A DNA stretch of 64,000 bases from Callorhinus ursinus (GCF_003265705.1 NW_020313157.1:824429-888428); one strand, 5' to 3'. Counted from the first letter of the stretch, positions 11,441-23,172 are shown. A program made the numbers and translations. The notes: generated from the sequence alone by a model not told the origin.

Positions 11441-11639
11441 ATTTTTATCTGTGCATAGCCGTCTATAAAGCAAGTTAGAATAAGGGAACGTAGAAATGAT
11501 GCAAACTAGTAACATCAGGAGTAAGGAAGCTCATGGAAGGCACGGAAAGAAGAGTCTGGATTTGCTGAGGCTGGTAAGGAAGCTTCAGCAAATGCAAAGT
11601 ATTTCAGCTGGGTGGCGTTGATCTGGTCCCATTTAATCC

Positions 11640-12095
11640 TCCATCTCTCTCTCCCTTTTCTCCCCTCCCATGCCCTCTGGTGTCTTCTCAGGTTCCCTAC
11701 CCAACCAGGTCTTTTCCTTTGGGAGACACCATGTACAATTCCTTTTGTTTATAGCCCCCGCCCCCAACTTACCCCCGTCTTCACAGGCTGTCTCCTTGTT
11801 ATCCTTTGGCCCTTAGCTTACCCATCACCTCATCAGAAAAGCCCTCCAGGATTGCCCTGGCTAAGTAGATTTTTTTCTCCCATCTACCCTTGTCTTTATT
11901 TTCTTTTGCGGGGCACCCTATTTTATTCTTTCACCCAAACTGCCACCATTTGTAAGTATATAAGAAATTGTTTACTTTTTTAAAGATTCATACCAGACAT
12001 TAAGCCTGAGACAGGAACTAGGTCTGTTTCATTCACAGGACATCTCAGCTCCAGCTCAGTCCTTGGCATCTAATAAAACCTCAAGAACAACCATG
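11640..12095 (+). repeat. L2 LINE 3'-region remnant
   Basis: Plus-strand L2 pattern: 'ttacccatcacctcatcagaaaagccctccaggattgccctgg', later 'ttaagcctgagacaggaactagg', ending in 'cagtccttggcatctaataaa' and a TGAA tail. The 123-codon open frame here has no independent support. Confidence 0.65.
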
Positions 12096-12134
12096 GAATG
12101 AATGAATGAATGAATGAATGGATGGATGGATGGG
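12094..12134. repeat. (TGAA)n/(TGGA)n simple repeat at L2 tail
   Basis: Five TGAA-like units followed by three TGGA units. L2 3' ends terminate in TGAA-type repeats, so this is most likely the expanded L2 tail. Confidence 0.85.
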
Positions 12135-12339
12135 AGAGAAGGCTGAGGGAACTCAGAATTTCAGGAGCTAAATGCTTAAGGGTCTATTTCTACCAGCCTA
12201 GATTAAAAGGTGAATATTATGAAAAGGTAGAGGGTAGATTTCTCTATTTAGTTGAGAGGAAAAAAAATACCATTTGTCACACATGTTCATCTACTAAAAT
12301 CAATAGTTTGTGCAAGGTTCAAAGATAAAAGCCTGAGGT

Positions 12340-12600
12340 TTCTAACCTAAATAAACTTCCTATTCAATTGGGGAGATATACACACAAATGACTGTAATAC
12401 AAGGCAGAGAGAATTAGGAGACAGGACAGAAATAAAAACAAGGAAGCATGGGCAGAGAAAAGAGGGGGAGAAGACTTTCTCAGGGGGAAACTGGGGTGAC
12501 TTCTTGGAGGAGACAGCATTTGAACTGGGTTTTAAGGACTCATGGGATCTAGACATTTAATCATGGCGGAGAGGCATTTCAGTTCTGTATAAAGCATGAA
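12340..12600 (-). repeat. L2 LINE remnant
   Basis: Antisense L2 order: 'caattggggagatatacacac', 'tacaaggcagagag', 'gacttcttggaggagacagcatttgaactgggttttaagga'. The last is the antisense of the L2 'caaatgtcacctcctcagag' block. Diverged. Confidence 0.6.
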
Positions 12601-13885
12601 GATACTACTTTTCCCCCTTTTGTCAGAATCTATTCCCCTTAAAAATGAACATAATTCCTGTCAATGAGCACTCTATTGTAGAAACTAACTTTTAGGTGCC
12701 CCAGAAAAGAATTCTTCAGTATTGAAGTTCAGTACTATCAACGCACATCTCTGATACTTGGTTATTATTTTTTTCCCTTCTACATTCAGGAATTTTCACT
12801 AAGCTTCTTAGTTCCTTTATTTCATCATCTGGGGGAGGTTCTATCTGAATAAAGAAAGAGGAATCTGGGGAGGGTCTCACGTGAGGACAGCTGTTTAAGT
12901 TTTCCCTAAATCTGCAGTGCAGGCTCAGAGGGCAGAAGCCCGGCTAACGGTGGGTGCTAAATGTGCTTTGAGAGCCAAACTGCCTAAAACGTGTGCAGAG
13001 GCCAAGGTGGAGTTAGCCAGGGTGAGAAAGTCTTTGGCATTTCCTTGCCATCCTGTTGTTTTTCTGGTCCCTTTTGCACACAAGGAAATGTGATCAGTGA
13101 ATACAGATCATGGTCTCTGACATGGATCTTTGACCCTCTCTTTCCTTGAGTCTAGAACTTTCTCTTCAAATGCTGGGGACTGAGATCCTTCTACTTTGGT
13201 CTTCTACTTTCTTCTAGTTAGTTTGTCACATGCTGCTCCACACTGGGGAGTTTCTTTCTATTTATCAGCCAGCTATCTCTCTATCTGTCTCTCTCTCCGT
13301 CCATCTATCTGTCAGCTATCTAAACAGATGTGATCAATAGTGTTGAAAACAGCAGATATGCCTTCAGCCCAGGATTGGCTGGAACTGTCGCCTGTTGGCT
13401 GTGTAGTCAACAAAAACATTTTGTTCTGTGTTGGCATCAGAGTGTTTTATGAAATTTTGTATTGGGCAAACATTTAAACATTGGAAATTTTACATTTGAA
13501 AATTACAGATGCCAGACTTTTCTGGGCCAATTAGAAGTTCTGGCCGCACAGTGCCCACTTTTCCACATGGTCACAAAGAGCTGAAGCTGCAGGGTCCCTC
13601 TCTTTGAACAGTCATGGGCTCCCCGGTTTGCCACAGTGCCAGCCACTTGCTAAGTCACTCCATTTAGAAGCTGCCATCAACGACAGTTTGTTTGGCATTA
13701 GAAAGACTGAGGGAGTAACTTGGTTTCTTCCTTCTTTTCCTGGTATAATTATATTATTAGGTTTTGTTTAATTACTGCAGTAATACATGATTATTTTAAA
13801 ACAAAGAATACAGACACGTAAACATTCCCAGTTTGATGAGTGGTCTGATAACTACAATCACTGCTGTCTAATAGCCACATCAGCC
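12600..13885. other. Unique sequence with a CTAT/CTGT repeat
   Basis: No gene recognised. An imperfect CTAT/CTGT/CTCT repeat lies at about 13262-13320. The short stretch near 13855-13900 ('gctgtctaatagccacatcag') resembles part of a nonautonomous DNA transposon but is too short to assign. Confidence 0.5.
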
Positions 13886-14350
13886 TCCTGTGGTTAGACT
13901 GTGGTGGACTCAATTATCACCACTAGTTCTTCAAACCCTGTATTCATGCCATTTGTCATGCCACTCTGCAGTGCCCCCAACTGGCCCCCTATATCTTGAC
14001 TTTTGCATCATCAGCCCTGGGACTTGGCTCTCCCCAATAAAACACGGGCCAAGGTGATAGGTTAATAGCTGATCCTTTTGTGCCTCCCTGTCGCCAGGGG
14101 GATTATGATGGACAGCCAAGCAGCACTTCCAGATGGCCACTTCCCCAGGTCTGGGCTCCTGAGTGAGCATACATAGCGAAGCCTTGAGCCATCCACTACA
14201 GAGTGAGGAGCCAGGTCGGGCTGGACCCACAGCATAAAGCAGAACCACCCAGTTGAGCCGGGCCTGGGACAGCCAACCCCCCAGCCAATCCAGAGAAGGA
14301 TGAGAGATACATGCTAATGGTATGCTGTGAAATGTTGCCCTTGCTCTGCA
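13885..14350 (+). repeat. MaLR-type LTR remnant (MLT1-like)
   Basis: The segment begins near 'gtggactcaattatcac' and contains 'gacttggctctccccaataaaac', 'gagccatccactacagag', 'cagaaccacccagttgagcc' and 'tgagagatacatgctaatg'. Its order and composition fit an MLT1-like LTR on the plus strand. The open frame on the minus strand (13931-14248) is an incidental product. Confidence 0.5.
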
Positions 14351-15340
14351 ATAATAGGTGATTGATATTAGGGTCCTGGAAGTGGAGGTTTAAGATGCCA
14401 TGTTCACCAGCGGCAGGACAGGTGAGGGTGAGCCAACTGTGGGAGGGGCTGATTAAGGAAGGGCAGAGAAACTTCTAGGCTCTGGGAAGGAGAGACACTT
14501 CACTTACCAAGAGAGGCAGAAATGAACGTATTTTGCTGCCATATGACTGGAGACTGTCTCCTTTTCTGCTGCAAGCCCACAGAAAAAAGGAAACGGCTTT
14601 GCCCCATAGACATGGTAGAACTGCATCTCTTGAAAGACCACCTTTTTTTTCTGGGGGTAATTTAAAGGCAGCCTTTCCCTCTGTAATTTTCTTCCAGGTT
14701 TTACCAGAACTTATGAGTATGTCATCCAAGATCATGCAGGCTTATTAAAGCAGCCACTTACAAATGAATAAATAAAAAATAAAGAAGTGGCCATCTCCTA
14801 TCAAAGACAAATGACCTAATTTTGTTAGCAGATCATGTTGTAAGGTCAACCTTACTCTCCTGGATCCCGGCAAGCATTACCATTCATGAAATTTTATTGG
14901 TTATTTGACGTCTGTAGATGCTCCACTGTTTCCCCGATACATGATTCATAGGGGCAAAGGTCTCTGAGCATTTCCACATCACAGCTCCAGTCTTACATCG
15001 AGGCAGATCTCAGAACAGCTCCCTTGGTTCTTCCCCGCTCTGGCGTGTCACACGTTTTATATTCCATTTGTTGGGGGCTTATTTTTCTCTCCCTGATTAT
15101 GACCCAGCTGTCTTCTCATGGAACACAATACAGTCTCTTGTTTCCCAGTGTCCCTGGCATGACTGGAAAAGCTTGCTGTTTGGTGGCCACCCTCCATTGG
15201 CTAAGTGAGCCAAGACCTGAAAGGCAGCCACCTTCGCTGATGACAAAGACTTGGGGATCATTGGGCATATCCCCCTAATAAGAGGTAAAGCTGCCACAGA
15301 GACTTAGAAACAATGCACATCCCATTCTTCATCTCCATTC
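14350..15340. other. Unique sequence, no gene seen
   Basis: Nothing recognisable apart from moderate GC content and a few short open frames on both strands without domains or splice context. Confidence 0.4.
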
Positions 15341-15440
15341 CTCTGTTCAACAAATACTTGTTGGGGGCCAGCTATGCAGGAAGCACTGAGCTAAGCGATG
15401 TATGTAATATAAGTATGAAACATTTGGAATTTATCTTCAT

Positions 15441-15454
15441 GGAGCTTGCATTTT
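15441..15454 (+). repeat. Target-site duplication, left
   Basis: GGAGCTTGCATTTT, repeated exactly at 15647-15660. Confidence 0.95.
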
Positions 15455-15646
15455 TTTTAAGATTTTATTTATTTATTTGACAGAGAGAGATACAGCAAGA
15501 GTGGGAACACAAGCAGGGGGAGTGGGAGAGGGAGAAGCAGGCCTCCTGCCAAGCGGGGAGCCCAATGCGGAGCTCGATCCCAGGACCCCGGGATCATGAC
15601 CGGAGCCGAAGGCAGATGCTTAACAACTGAGCCACCCAGGCACCCC
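15455..15646 (-). mobile_element. CAN-SINE
   Basis: A reversed full-length CAN-SINE: poly-T/TTTA tail, 'gacagagagagatac', 'gagggagaagcaggcc', 'gctcgatcccaggacc' (B-box side) and 'ctgagccacccaggcaccc' (A-box side). It is flanked by a perfect 14-bp duplication and inserted in L2. The two open frames over this interval on the minus strand merely read through it. Confidence 0.95.
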
Positions 15647-15660
15647 GGAGCTTGCATTTT
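15647..15660 (+). repeat. Target-site duplication, right
   Basis: Second copy of GGAGCTTGCATTTT. The L2 sequence resumes here. Confidence 0.95.
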
Positions 15661-16122
15661 AGTAGGAGATGGAAAATACGGAAGGACACAGAGTACAAAT
15701 CGTGCTGTGAATAATATAGGCCACAAATACTGCCTGACGTAAGGATACCCGAGTAAGGAGCACCTATCCTCAATGGTAAGGGTGGGATTAGTCTCTTTGA
15801 GAAGGTGACATTTAAGATGAGAAAAAAAGAATGAAAGGGAACATTCATGCAAAACAGGGGCTGATCATCCCAGTGGGGGTGAAGACCAGTTACTATGTCT
15901 CTGAAACACTAAAGAACATTCCTTATTTGAGGAAAGATAAAAAGACCATTGCGCACAGCAGCTGGGGGCAGGGAATGACAAGCAGGGGCTCTGCTGGAGA
16001 AACGGGGGCTGGAAAGTCTAAGTGAGGTCTCTGAAATTTACCCCAAATAGAATGAGAAGCCACTGAAGGGTTGTAAGCCAAAGAGTGACCTGATGAGGGT
16101 ATGATACAAGAAGATTCTTCTG

Positions 16123-16350
16123 GGGGCGCCTGGGTGGCTCAGGCAGTTGAGTGTCTGACTCTTGGTTTCAGCTCTGTTCATGATCTCAGCGTCCTGGGAT
16201 GGAGCCCCACATCAGGCTCCATGCTCAGTGGGGAGTCTGCCTGAGATTCTCTCTCTCCCTCGGTCCCTCCCCCTGATTGCACTTGTGCGCTGTCTCTCTC
16301 TCTCTCAAATAAATAAATAAATAAACAAAAGATTTAAAAAAAAAAAAAAA
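16123..16350 (+). mobile_element. CAN-SINE
   Basis: A plus-strand CAN-SINE with head 'gggcgcctgggtggctc', B-box side 'cctgggatggagcccc', a CT-rich block, AAATAAATAAATA and a terminal A-run of about 14. Flanks AAGATTCTTCT (16111-16121) and AAGATCCTCCT (16349-16359) form a slightly diverged target-site duplication, so this copy is not very young. Confidence 0.93.
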
Positions 16351-16463
16351 GATCCTCCTCTAAGTCATGGGGAGGATGGGCCTTAGGGGTAAGGACAGAG
16401 GTAGGGGGAACAGAAGAGGCCACTTAGCCATGTGGGGATGAGGTAATGGTGGTTTAGATGAAG

Positions 16464-16513
16464 GAGGGAGAGAGAGAAAGTAAATGAGGGGGAGAGAGAG
16501 AGAGAGAGAGAGA
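16464..16513. repeat. (GA)n microsatellite
   Basis: GA-rich tract with an interruption and a final run of about 11 perfect GA units. Confidence 0.9.
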
Positions 16514-17125
16514 ACACATGAGCAGTGGGCAGACGAACAGGGAAAAGTAGAGCCAAAAAAATGGTTCATCCTTTGTTAATGGTGAATTGTTGACAACACG
16601 ACCCAAGCAAGGCTTGTGATTTGCAGGGGATAGATGAGAACATTGGTTTGTTTGTTTATTTGTTTGTTTTTTATTCTTAGACACTGAAGACAAATCAAGG
16701 GTTATAAGGTATTAAGAGAACAAGCAATACAGGAAGGCTCTAACCTGGGATTCAGATCCTGCTTCTGTTTCTAACTGGGCATGAAGCAGAAGAGTCAAGT
16801 ATACAGTCCCAAATCCACTAATTTAATTTATCTCTATGCAAAGAGGAGCTTTACCTGAAAGTAATAAAGCCACCCCAAAATTATAGAATACTTCTTTTCT
16901 TCATGGGACACGTGTTTTCCTAACCACTGATTCTTCCATAAGACCAACCGTAACCACTCTGCCTGACCCCCTCCCTTGGCGAATGCGATACTTCTATCAA
17001 ACTTAGCAAAAGTTTCACAAGGGGAGGAGAAATAATTGTTTGCTCACCATTTAAATCCAAGAGACATCCACTCTAACAAAAAATTTCACCTCGAAATCAT
17101 TTACTTAGAATGTGTTTTCAAAAAA
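16513..17125. other. Unique sequence, no gene seen
   Basis: A TTTG/TTTA-rich stretch lies near 16645-16675. Otherwise no repeat or coding signal could be recognised. Confidence 0.4.
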
Positions 17126-17285
17126 ACATTTTTGTATTTATATGAGATGATGATGGATGTTAACCCATCTTACTGGGGTCATCATTTTGCAAGATATGTA
17201 TGTCAAGTCAACATGCTACACATCTTAAATGTGTACAGTACTGTATTTCAATTATAAATCAATAAAACTGAAAGAAAAATAAAAG
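17125..17285 (+). mobile_element. L1 3'-UTR end
   Basis: The typical L1 terminal text is present: 'gagatgatgatggatgttaac', 'gtcatcattttgcaagatatg', 'acacatcttaaatgtgtacag' and 'atttcaattataaatcaataaaactg', followed by an A-rich tail. A 5'-truncated, roughly 160-bp insertion. Confidence 0.75.
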
Positions 17286-19655
17286 GGCAGAATAGAAATG
17301 TAGGATTCAGTTTTTTTCTATACACGTGTGCACATACACATGTATATATGTAGAAAAAGGTCAGCAAAGTTGTCCCAAGCAGTGAGCAATCTCTCAGTGG
17401 CTGGATCACATGAGAAGGAAATAGTTTCCTCTATATATGTAGGAAGGATTTGTCCTTGCAAAGATGGGCAAGTGTTGCTTCTCTGATCAGAAGAAAATAA
17501 GAATGATATATGCTTTTATTTATTTAATGAAGAAGACATGCCACTGAAACTAGACCATGTCTTACATATTTCCTGAAATTTTTCAAACAGCTAACATTCA
17601 GTTGTAATTTTTTGTGCTAAAAATAATTATACTGGAAGAAACTTGAAGGAAGACCGTGAGGCTTACTGGCTTGAAAAAGGAACCCTGAAGCTTCACCTTC
17701 ATCGGTAGGTGCAGGTGGGATGCCATCTACTCCCTGGGAGGTTCGATGCCCTGATGTTCCCTCCAGTGCTTCCCCCAGAGGGTATGGCACTCCTTACTAC
17801 CCAAGACTCAGCAGTAACCAAAAGTATTGGTGAGAGTTTTGAGGGTAAAATTAGCTAAGGAACTGTGGGTAGACAGCTTGCTGGAGAGGACACCCATGGT
17901 AAGACTTGCCTCATTAGCCTGAGGTGAGACAGCTCCGAAAACCAGCAAGAGCTACGGAATTACTGACTCTGCAGTTCCATGCATACTGCACGAGAGTTTT
18001 ACCTTCAAGCAAATAAAAGGGAGAAGAAAGCCCCAGAAAACAGGATGTAAATTAAAACATCTTGCCGTTGCTTCTTGGCCTTTTCGCGTGAACAGGGGCA
18101 TTTCAAGTGCATCCCTGCCTGACACTCCCGAAGGAAATTTTGCTTCCTGAAAACATCAGTCCATAAAATAAATTTCATGTCCTCCTTTAGTCTCACGAGA
18201 AATTCTCTGGAGAATCCCAGTATTACGGTCAGTCGAGATGTTATAATTATGCTATAATTAAACATTCTGATAATGATATTAATTATATTTTAAAGAATGC
18301 TGTGATTACCCTCAATAGTTAATGAAGGAATGGAAGAACAAGTACAGGAACCTATAAATGCAGGAACCAATGAGTGAATAAATCAATGAATCAATGAATC
18401 AATGTCAGAGATGACACTACAGCTCCTCACCCCCTGAAGTTGTCTTTTCATTTTTAGAATTAAGTTTCAATGTATTCCATATGATCAATAAATTGGCAAT
18501 GCTTTATTTTAAAGAAATGCCTCCTTTTATTCTAGCCTTTCTAATGATTTGTGGTGCTTTTATGCACCTTAATTGACAAAACGGTGCTTGATTACTTTCA
18601 TGAAAAATAAACACACCAAGGAACAAATGATTTCAATAGCATTGATAAATGTTTTACTTTTTGAGTTGGGTGGTAGATTCATGGATTTTTGGTTTACCAG
18701 GCTTACCCATGTCCATATTTGTTATACATATTCTTTGGTTTATACCAAGTCTTGCAGCATTAAAAAAAAAAAAAAAGCAGGCTCACCATGTGTTAAAGCA
18801 TATATATATACAATAAAACAATCTGAAGGCCAAGAAATCTGGGATAAGAGGGAAAAATGCCCGGACTCTCCAGCAAGAACAGTACTACAACTATGTTGGG
18901 TTGAGATAACCATGCACCTTTTAAATCCCAGTGTTTCAACTGCTTAATTTTCTCTTTGATAGTTTGCATATTACAAGAAGAATTGTGTGCCTCCTAACAT
19001 CCTGGTGAACAGCAGCTTAATTAAAAAGAGGAGAGTCTGCAAAAACACGGGCTGCATGTCTCAGAGCTAATTGAAATAGCTACAGAGGCCCCCAAAAAGA
19101 CAAGTTCAATATCGTGGAAATACCAGCAGGGCTGGCATTTCGGTGTTCTCCGATACCCTCCTTGTCTGTCCGATTAAAATTTCACTTGGCCTTTCTGTCC
19201 ATAATGAAAGAAGCTTATTTGTGCCCAGAGCTGTTCGGCGGAGAGGAGACGCATGTGAAATTCCAGGGTGTTGACTAAGTCAGCTGACGTGGGGCAGGGA
19301 CACAGTCAAGAAAGCCTCATCAACTTTTCTTCAGGGCTGGAGTCCGTGAGGTTAATGGCGGCGTGTGGTGTGATCATTTTAGGCAGCTGTGGTGAAAATG
19401 ATGGATACAACCCCCCTTCTTTTTCCTTAAAAAACAGGGTGCACTATCTTGCATGGTATTCAGTAATGAACACTTTATGGGCAGGTGGGTTCTCAGTGCC
19501 ATTTTCAGTCTGGAGCACATGGGAAAATTGAGAGTGGCACATTTCGGTATGCCCTTTCAAGGTATGTCCATGTGTGTCCCTAACTGAGAGCACCCAAGGG
19601 GCAAGGCGAATGTGTTACTACTACTAATAGGATTGTAATCACGATCGTTATTTTA
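17285..19655. other. Unique AT-rich sequence
   Basis: About 2.3 kb without recognised transposons or exons. Small features are an imperfect AATCAATG repeat at about 18375-18404, an A-run at about 18762-18776 and the candidate element at 18990-19270. The 124-codon open frame at 18573 has no domain. Confidence 0.45.
18990..19270. promoter_or_regulatory. Candidate conserved non-coding element
   Basis: A repeat-free block with CTTAATTAAAAAG, GAGCTAATTGAAATAG, a CGATTAAAATTTC stretch and an unusual number of surviving CpGs ('aatatcgtggaaa', 'ttcggtgttctccgatacc', 'gttcggcggagaggagacgc'). CpG retention outside a CpG island can reflect constraint. Not tested by alignment. Confidence 0.3.
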
Positions 19656-19893
19656 AGTATTAGTGAACATTTAAAGGTAACTAATATTTAGCAAGCTTGC
19701 ATAACACCCACGTTCACCGATCTGCATATTACTGAATTAAAACTATTATGATTCTCCATGTCGATGAGGTAAGTGAGACTTGGAAAGATCCAGTGACTTG
19801 CCCAAGGTGACACGGATCATTCCCAGTGAAGGCTCAGATGCTGGAAGTCTGAGCCCAGGGCTCACAGTCTGACCCATTTTACCATGCCATCTC
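19655..19893 (+). repeat. MIR SINE
   Basis: MIR order on the plus strand: 'aactaatatttagcaagctt', 'gattctccatgtcgatgagg', 'cagtgacttgcccaaggtgacac', ending 'gagcccagggctcacagtctgac'. Diverged. Confidence 0.8.
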
Positions 19894-20505
19894 CTAATGA
19901 ATTAGTACCACCGAAGGCATGGTTAAATTTGAAGACGGCACCAGTGTTGATCCGTATCATTTCTGGTCACTCAAGGCTCTTGAATTTCGATGAGGTCAGG
20001 TGACTAGGCCTGGCAGGGGCCTGCGAGTGGGAGCCACCTCCATCACTGAAGGCCCAAGAGCAGCCCTCTGACGCTGCCTGCCCCTGCACATTCGGCCTGG
20101 ACTGTGTAGCGGCAAAATGGAAGCAGCATAAATCCTGACACCCCTCCTGGAAGAGACCTGCCACACTCTTACATGAGCGGCAGATACACTTGAAAGGGTT
20201 AGAGCACTGAGATGGATAGCCTGTATATTACCTAGAGCAGCCTAACCTGACGTTACAATTATTTATACTCAGAAAACCAACTTCCTGGAAACTTCCCGTT
20301 GAATGTTTTGCAAACTATGGAATTCTAATCTCAGCACTGCTTTGGAGGAGGCTAACTGATCATATCATTTACAACTCATCCTTACCTTGGTCTTAGGATT
20401 ACTCTAAAAAGAGTGCAGGTGAGAGTGTTCCTCTGCGAACAGCTAGGTAGGTGGGTCACCTAGCCACCCATCTAGCCATATTTCCAACCTTCTGGTAATG
20501 TTGAG
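19893..20505. other. Unique sequence, no gene seen
   Basis: No repeat or gene recognised. The minus-strand open frame at 19967-20164 has no domain. Confidence 0.4.
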
Positions 20506-20910
20506 GCTCCCCTGCTCAGCAGTGGGGCTCAGCGATGAAGGCACGAGAGAGACACCATCCTGCCTTCAACATGCTCTTCATCTAACGACACAGACAGCAT
20601 GGAACAGCAGTTAGTGCTGCTTTGTGTAGTGGAATCTAGTGGAATCTTATGATTTTTCACTCGCTTTCTTTAAAATCTTATTTCTAAATGTGTTGCAATA
20701 ACCGAGGTGCTACATTTTTACTAAGAAAACAAGCTCAAAGAACTGCATTATAGGAGCAGATGAGCTATCATGGAAGACCACACAGGACAAACTAGGGACA
20801 CAAGAAAGAAACAATCTGTTATGTCTGGAAGAGGATGAGAGAAAATCTGGAAGAACTTCATGGAAGAGACATCCTATAAGCCAGTCCTGAAAGCCGATCT
20901 AACTTCTGCA
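20505..20910 (-). repeat. Probable L2 LINE remnant
   Basis: Scattered antisense L2 anchors: 'accatcctgccttcaacatgctc', 'cagcatggaacagcagttagtgctg' and 'aacttcatggaagagacatcctataagccagtcctgaaag'. Weak and diverged. Confidence 0.4.
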
Positions 20911-21375
20911 GGTACAGAAGGTTCCTGTTTTGAGGTGCCATTCTGGTCACTCCCCAAGGCTAGCTCACACAAAAGGAAGGTTTAAAGTGATACAGAAGGC
21001 AAGATAACCTCCGAAATGAGCTAAGCAGAATCCTCAAACAAATCAGGAGTTTGCTGGGAAATGTGGCAAAACAAGATTAAAACCCTATGGGGTTTCTGAT
21101 TGTTTCTCTTGCTGTGTGTTTTAGTTTCTAACTTCAAAGTCTACTTTCTCTTAATTCGGCTGCAGCGCTAAAATCCTTAACTATCCCATTGTTTGTAAAG
21201 CAGATGCTAAAGAGAGGATGGGAAGGCAGAACTGTGGAACAAATTCTTTTTTTTCCAGAATTAATGAGGAAAAAACATGCCTGACATACTCAGTGATGTT
21301 TTACCAGGTAAAGTAGTTCAGCCAGCGCATACTGTAAATTATACAAGAGGAATCTGTGCTGCTCACATTTCTATG
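20910..21375. other. Unique sequence, no gene seen
   Basis: Nothing recognisable between the L2 remnant and the LTR remnant. Confidence 0.4.
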
Positions 21376-21755
21376 GAAGGTGCTGGGTGGCAGAGCTTGA
21401 GCCAGCTGTTTGGGAGCAGTTTTCTTTTTCCAAGAGGTACAGAGACTTGAGTTTCCAGCCCTCCTGTACAGAGGCTGCAGCTGGGTATGGCCATGTGACT
21501 GCTTTCGGCCAGTGGAATATAAGTGGGGGTGCCGCTCTTTGTCATGCTAGGCTTGGTCTGTGTGATCCTCCCAATCCTGGGCAACCATGATGGCGGAGCC
21601 ACAGATGGAAGAAGCCTGGGTTCCTGGATCATTTCATCGAGGAGGGCTGCCCATCCATCAGAGACACCCACTTGGAGGTACAGGTGAGAAGACCGACACC
21701 GGAATGGTGGGAGGCCACTGAGATCTGGGGGGTTGTAACTGAAGCACGTTATCAC
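21375..21755 (+). repeat. MaLR-type LTR remnant (MLT1-like)
   Basis: Diagnostic blocks on the plus strand: 'tatggccatgtgactgctttcggccagtggaata', 'atgatggcggagccacagatggaagaagcctgggttcctgga', and 'aggccactgagatctggggg'. The last corresponds to the common 'gccactgagattttggggttg' LTR end. No internal region is attached. The open frames on both strands here read through the LTR. Confidence 0.7.
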
Positions 21756-22330
21756 TTGAACACTAGCCCTACCCTTCCTGATGATGCAGAATAAAATACG
21801 GAGTAGTCCGTGCCTGCATCATGGTTTTCTTTGGACTTCGGAAACTCAGAAAGGGAAAGAAAAGAACCCACCAACAGCGACTGTGTTTGTGGAGGCTGGT
21901 CCATAGGGCTTGCAGATAGAGCCATCTTGACGTGAGAGAATGGGCTTTTGAAGTTAACTGACCAAAATCAACTTTGGCTTCCATGTGGACAAGACCACAG
22001 AGACCAAAAAGACTCTTTAAGAATGACTCTGGAAGGCAAAGATACCTGAGTGACACATGAAACTATGTTTTCCTAATGGTCTCAGGTGAAAAAAAGAGGA
22101 TGCCCAGCTTTAGATATTATTTAGAATTCTGGGGGACAGCATGCTCCTCTTGCCTCACAATCCCAAACAAACAACAAACAAACCTTTCTATCAAGGTTTC
22201 TTTTAAGAACCAATTGCCTCCTACCGACCTCTCCCTGTTCATCGATTCCTTCATGCAGAGTTACTGAGCACTTGCTCTGTGCCAGGCAAAGCTCTAGCCG
22301 TCCTTTCCTCTCCCTCTCCCACACTAGGCC
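21755..22330. other. Mostly unique sequence
   Basis: No gene. A short segment at about 22255-22300 ('ctgagcacttgctctgtgccagg') matches the shared MIR/L2 3' tip. The 95-codon open frame on the minus strand has no recognised domain. Confidence 0.4.
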
Positions 22331-22334
22331 GCTC

Positions 22335-22745
22335 ACAATAGCCAAAGAGATCTTCTTAAAATAGTTGTAGGGTCATGTCACTCCAATCCTTGGAAATTCC
22401 TCCAGTGGCTTCCCAGTGTCCAGACTCTCTTACAGCCTGAAAGGCTGACCTCTCACACCTCTTTGCAACCCTGTTCCCTCACCCCCTGGGCTCCGGACAG
22501 ACTCATCTGTCAATTCCTTGAACTTGCCAAGCTGGCTTCCTCCTCAAGCAGTGCCTCTGTCTGCACGATTCCTTCTTCCTCTATCGTCCTATCTATCCCA
22601 ACAGACCCATCGATGTAAACATCAGTCCTTCACCAAGGGCCCCCCAGAACCCTCCTTTTAAGTTAGGTCTTTCCACTATAACTTTCCACAGCATCTCGTG
22701 TCTCCCTTCCATCACACTTATCATGACTGGCAGCTGTGTCCATCA
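22335..22745 (+). repeat. L2 LINE, left part of an interrupted copy
   Basis: A clear plus-strand L2: 'ggtcatgtcactccaatccttgg', 'cctccagtggcttccc', 'ttccttgaacttgccaagctggcttcc', 'cacagcatctcgtgtc' and 'cacttatcatgactgg'. The sequence is broken at about 22745 by an L2 in the opposite orientation and appears to resume at about 23175. Confidence 0.8.
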
Positions 22746-23172
22746 ATAGCCAACGTTTACTGAGCACTCACTCCCATTCTAGGTGCTGACAGTACAACAC
22801 AAGGTAGACAAAAATCCGTCCTCACAATGCACACCTTCTAGAGGGAGAGACAGACTACACACATGTATTTCAGCAAGATAATGGTGGCTTTATAAGTTTG
22901 GTGAAGGAAATAATCAAGGTGAGAGGTGGGGAGTTACTGAATGAGGTGCCATTCTAGTCAAGGAAGTCAGTTAAAATAAGGCTTGAAGGATAAGTAGGAG
23001 GCAGTCATGGGGAAGAGCTTTCCAGGAAGAGAGAGGTGAGTGCAAAGGCCCTGTGGTGTAAAATGGCTTCGAATATTCAAGTAAGAGAAAGGAGGCCGGT
23101 ATGCCTGGAGCATAGTGACCTGGAGAGTAAGTGGTAAGCAATGCCATGCAGCAGGTAAGCAGGAATTACGCA
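22746..23172 (-). repeat. L2 LINE inserted in another L2
   Basis: Antisense L2 beginning with its 3' tip ('acgtttactgagcactcactcccattctaggtgctg') and continuing through 'aatccgtcctcacaatgcac', 'agagctttccaggaagagag', 'gagtgcaaaggccctgtggtg' and 'ctggagcatagtgacctgg'. It lies between two halves of a plus-strand L2. Confidence 0.7.

Larger units (their letters stand above)
15340..16465 (-). repeat. L2 LINE interrupted by two CAN-SINEs
   Basis: An antisense L2 of about 700 bp once the SINEs are removed. It starts with the 3' tip ('caacaaatacttgttgg...ggaagcactgagctaag'), then 'cttcatggagcttgcattttagtaggagatgg', 'gagaaggtgacatttaagatgag', 'agaagccactgaagggttgtaagcc' and 'gagtgacctgatgagg'. It resumes after the second SINE to about 16465. 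The two SINEs inside are younger and inserted in opposite orientations. Confidence 0.75.

Noticed and set aside
15469..15852. 127-codon minus-strand open frame
   Set aside because: It runs through a CAN-SINE and adjacent L2, so it is not a gene.
22121..22345. Short minus-strand open frame near the L2 start
   Set aside because: It overlaps a MIR/L2 tip and has no protein features.
20934..22958. Shared 'gaggtgccattct.gtca' at about 20934 and 22941
   Set aside because: A match of under 20 bases next to L2-type sequence. Too short to claim a duplication.
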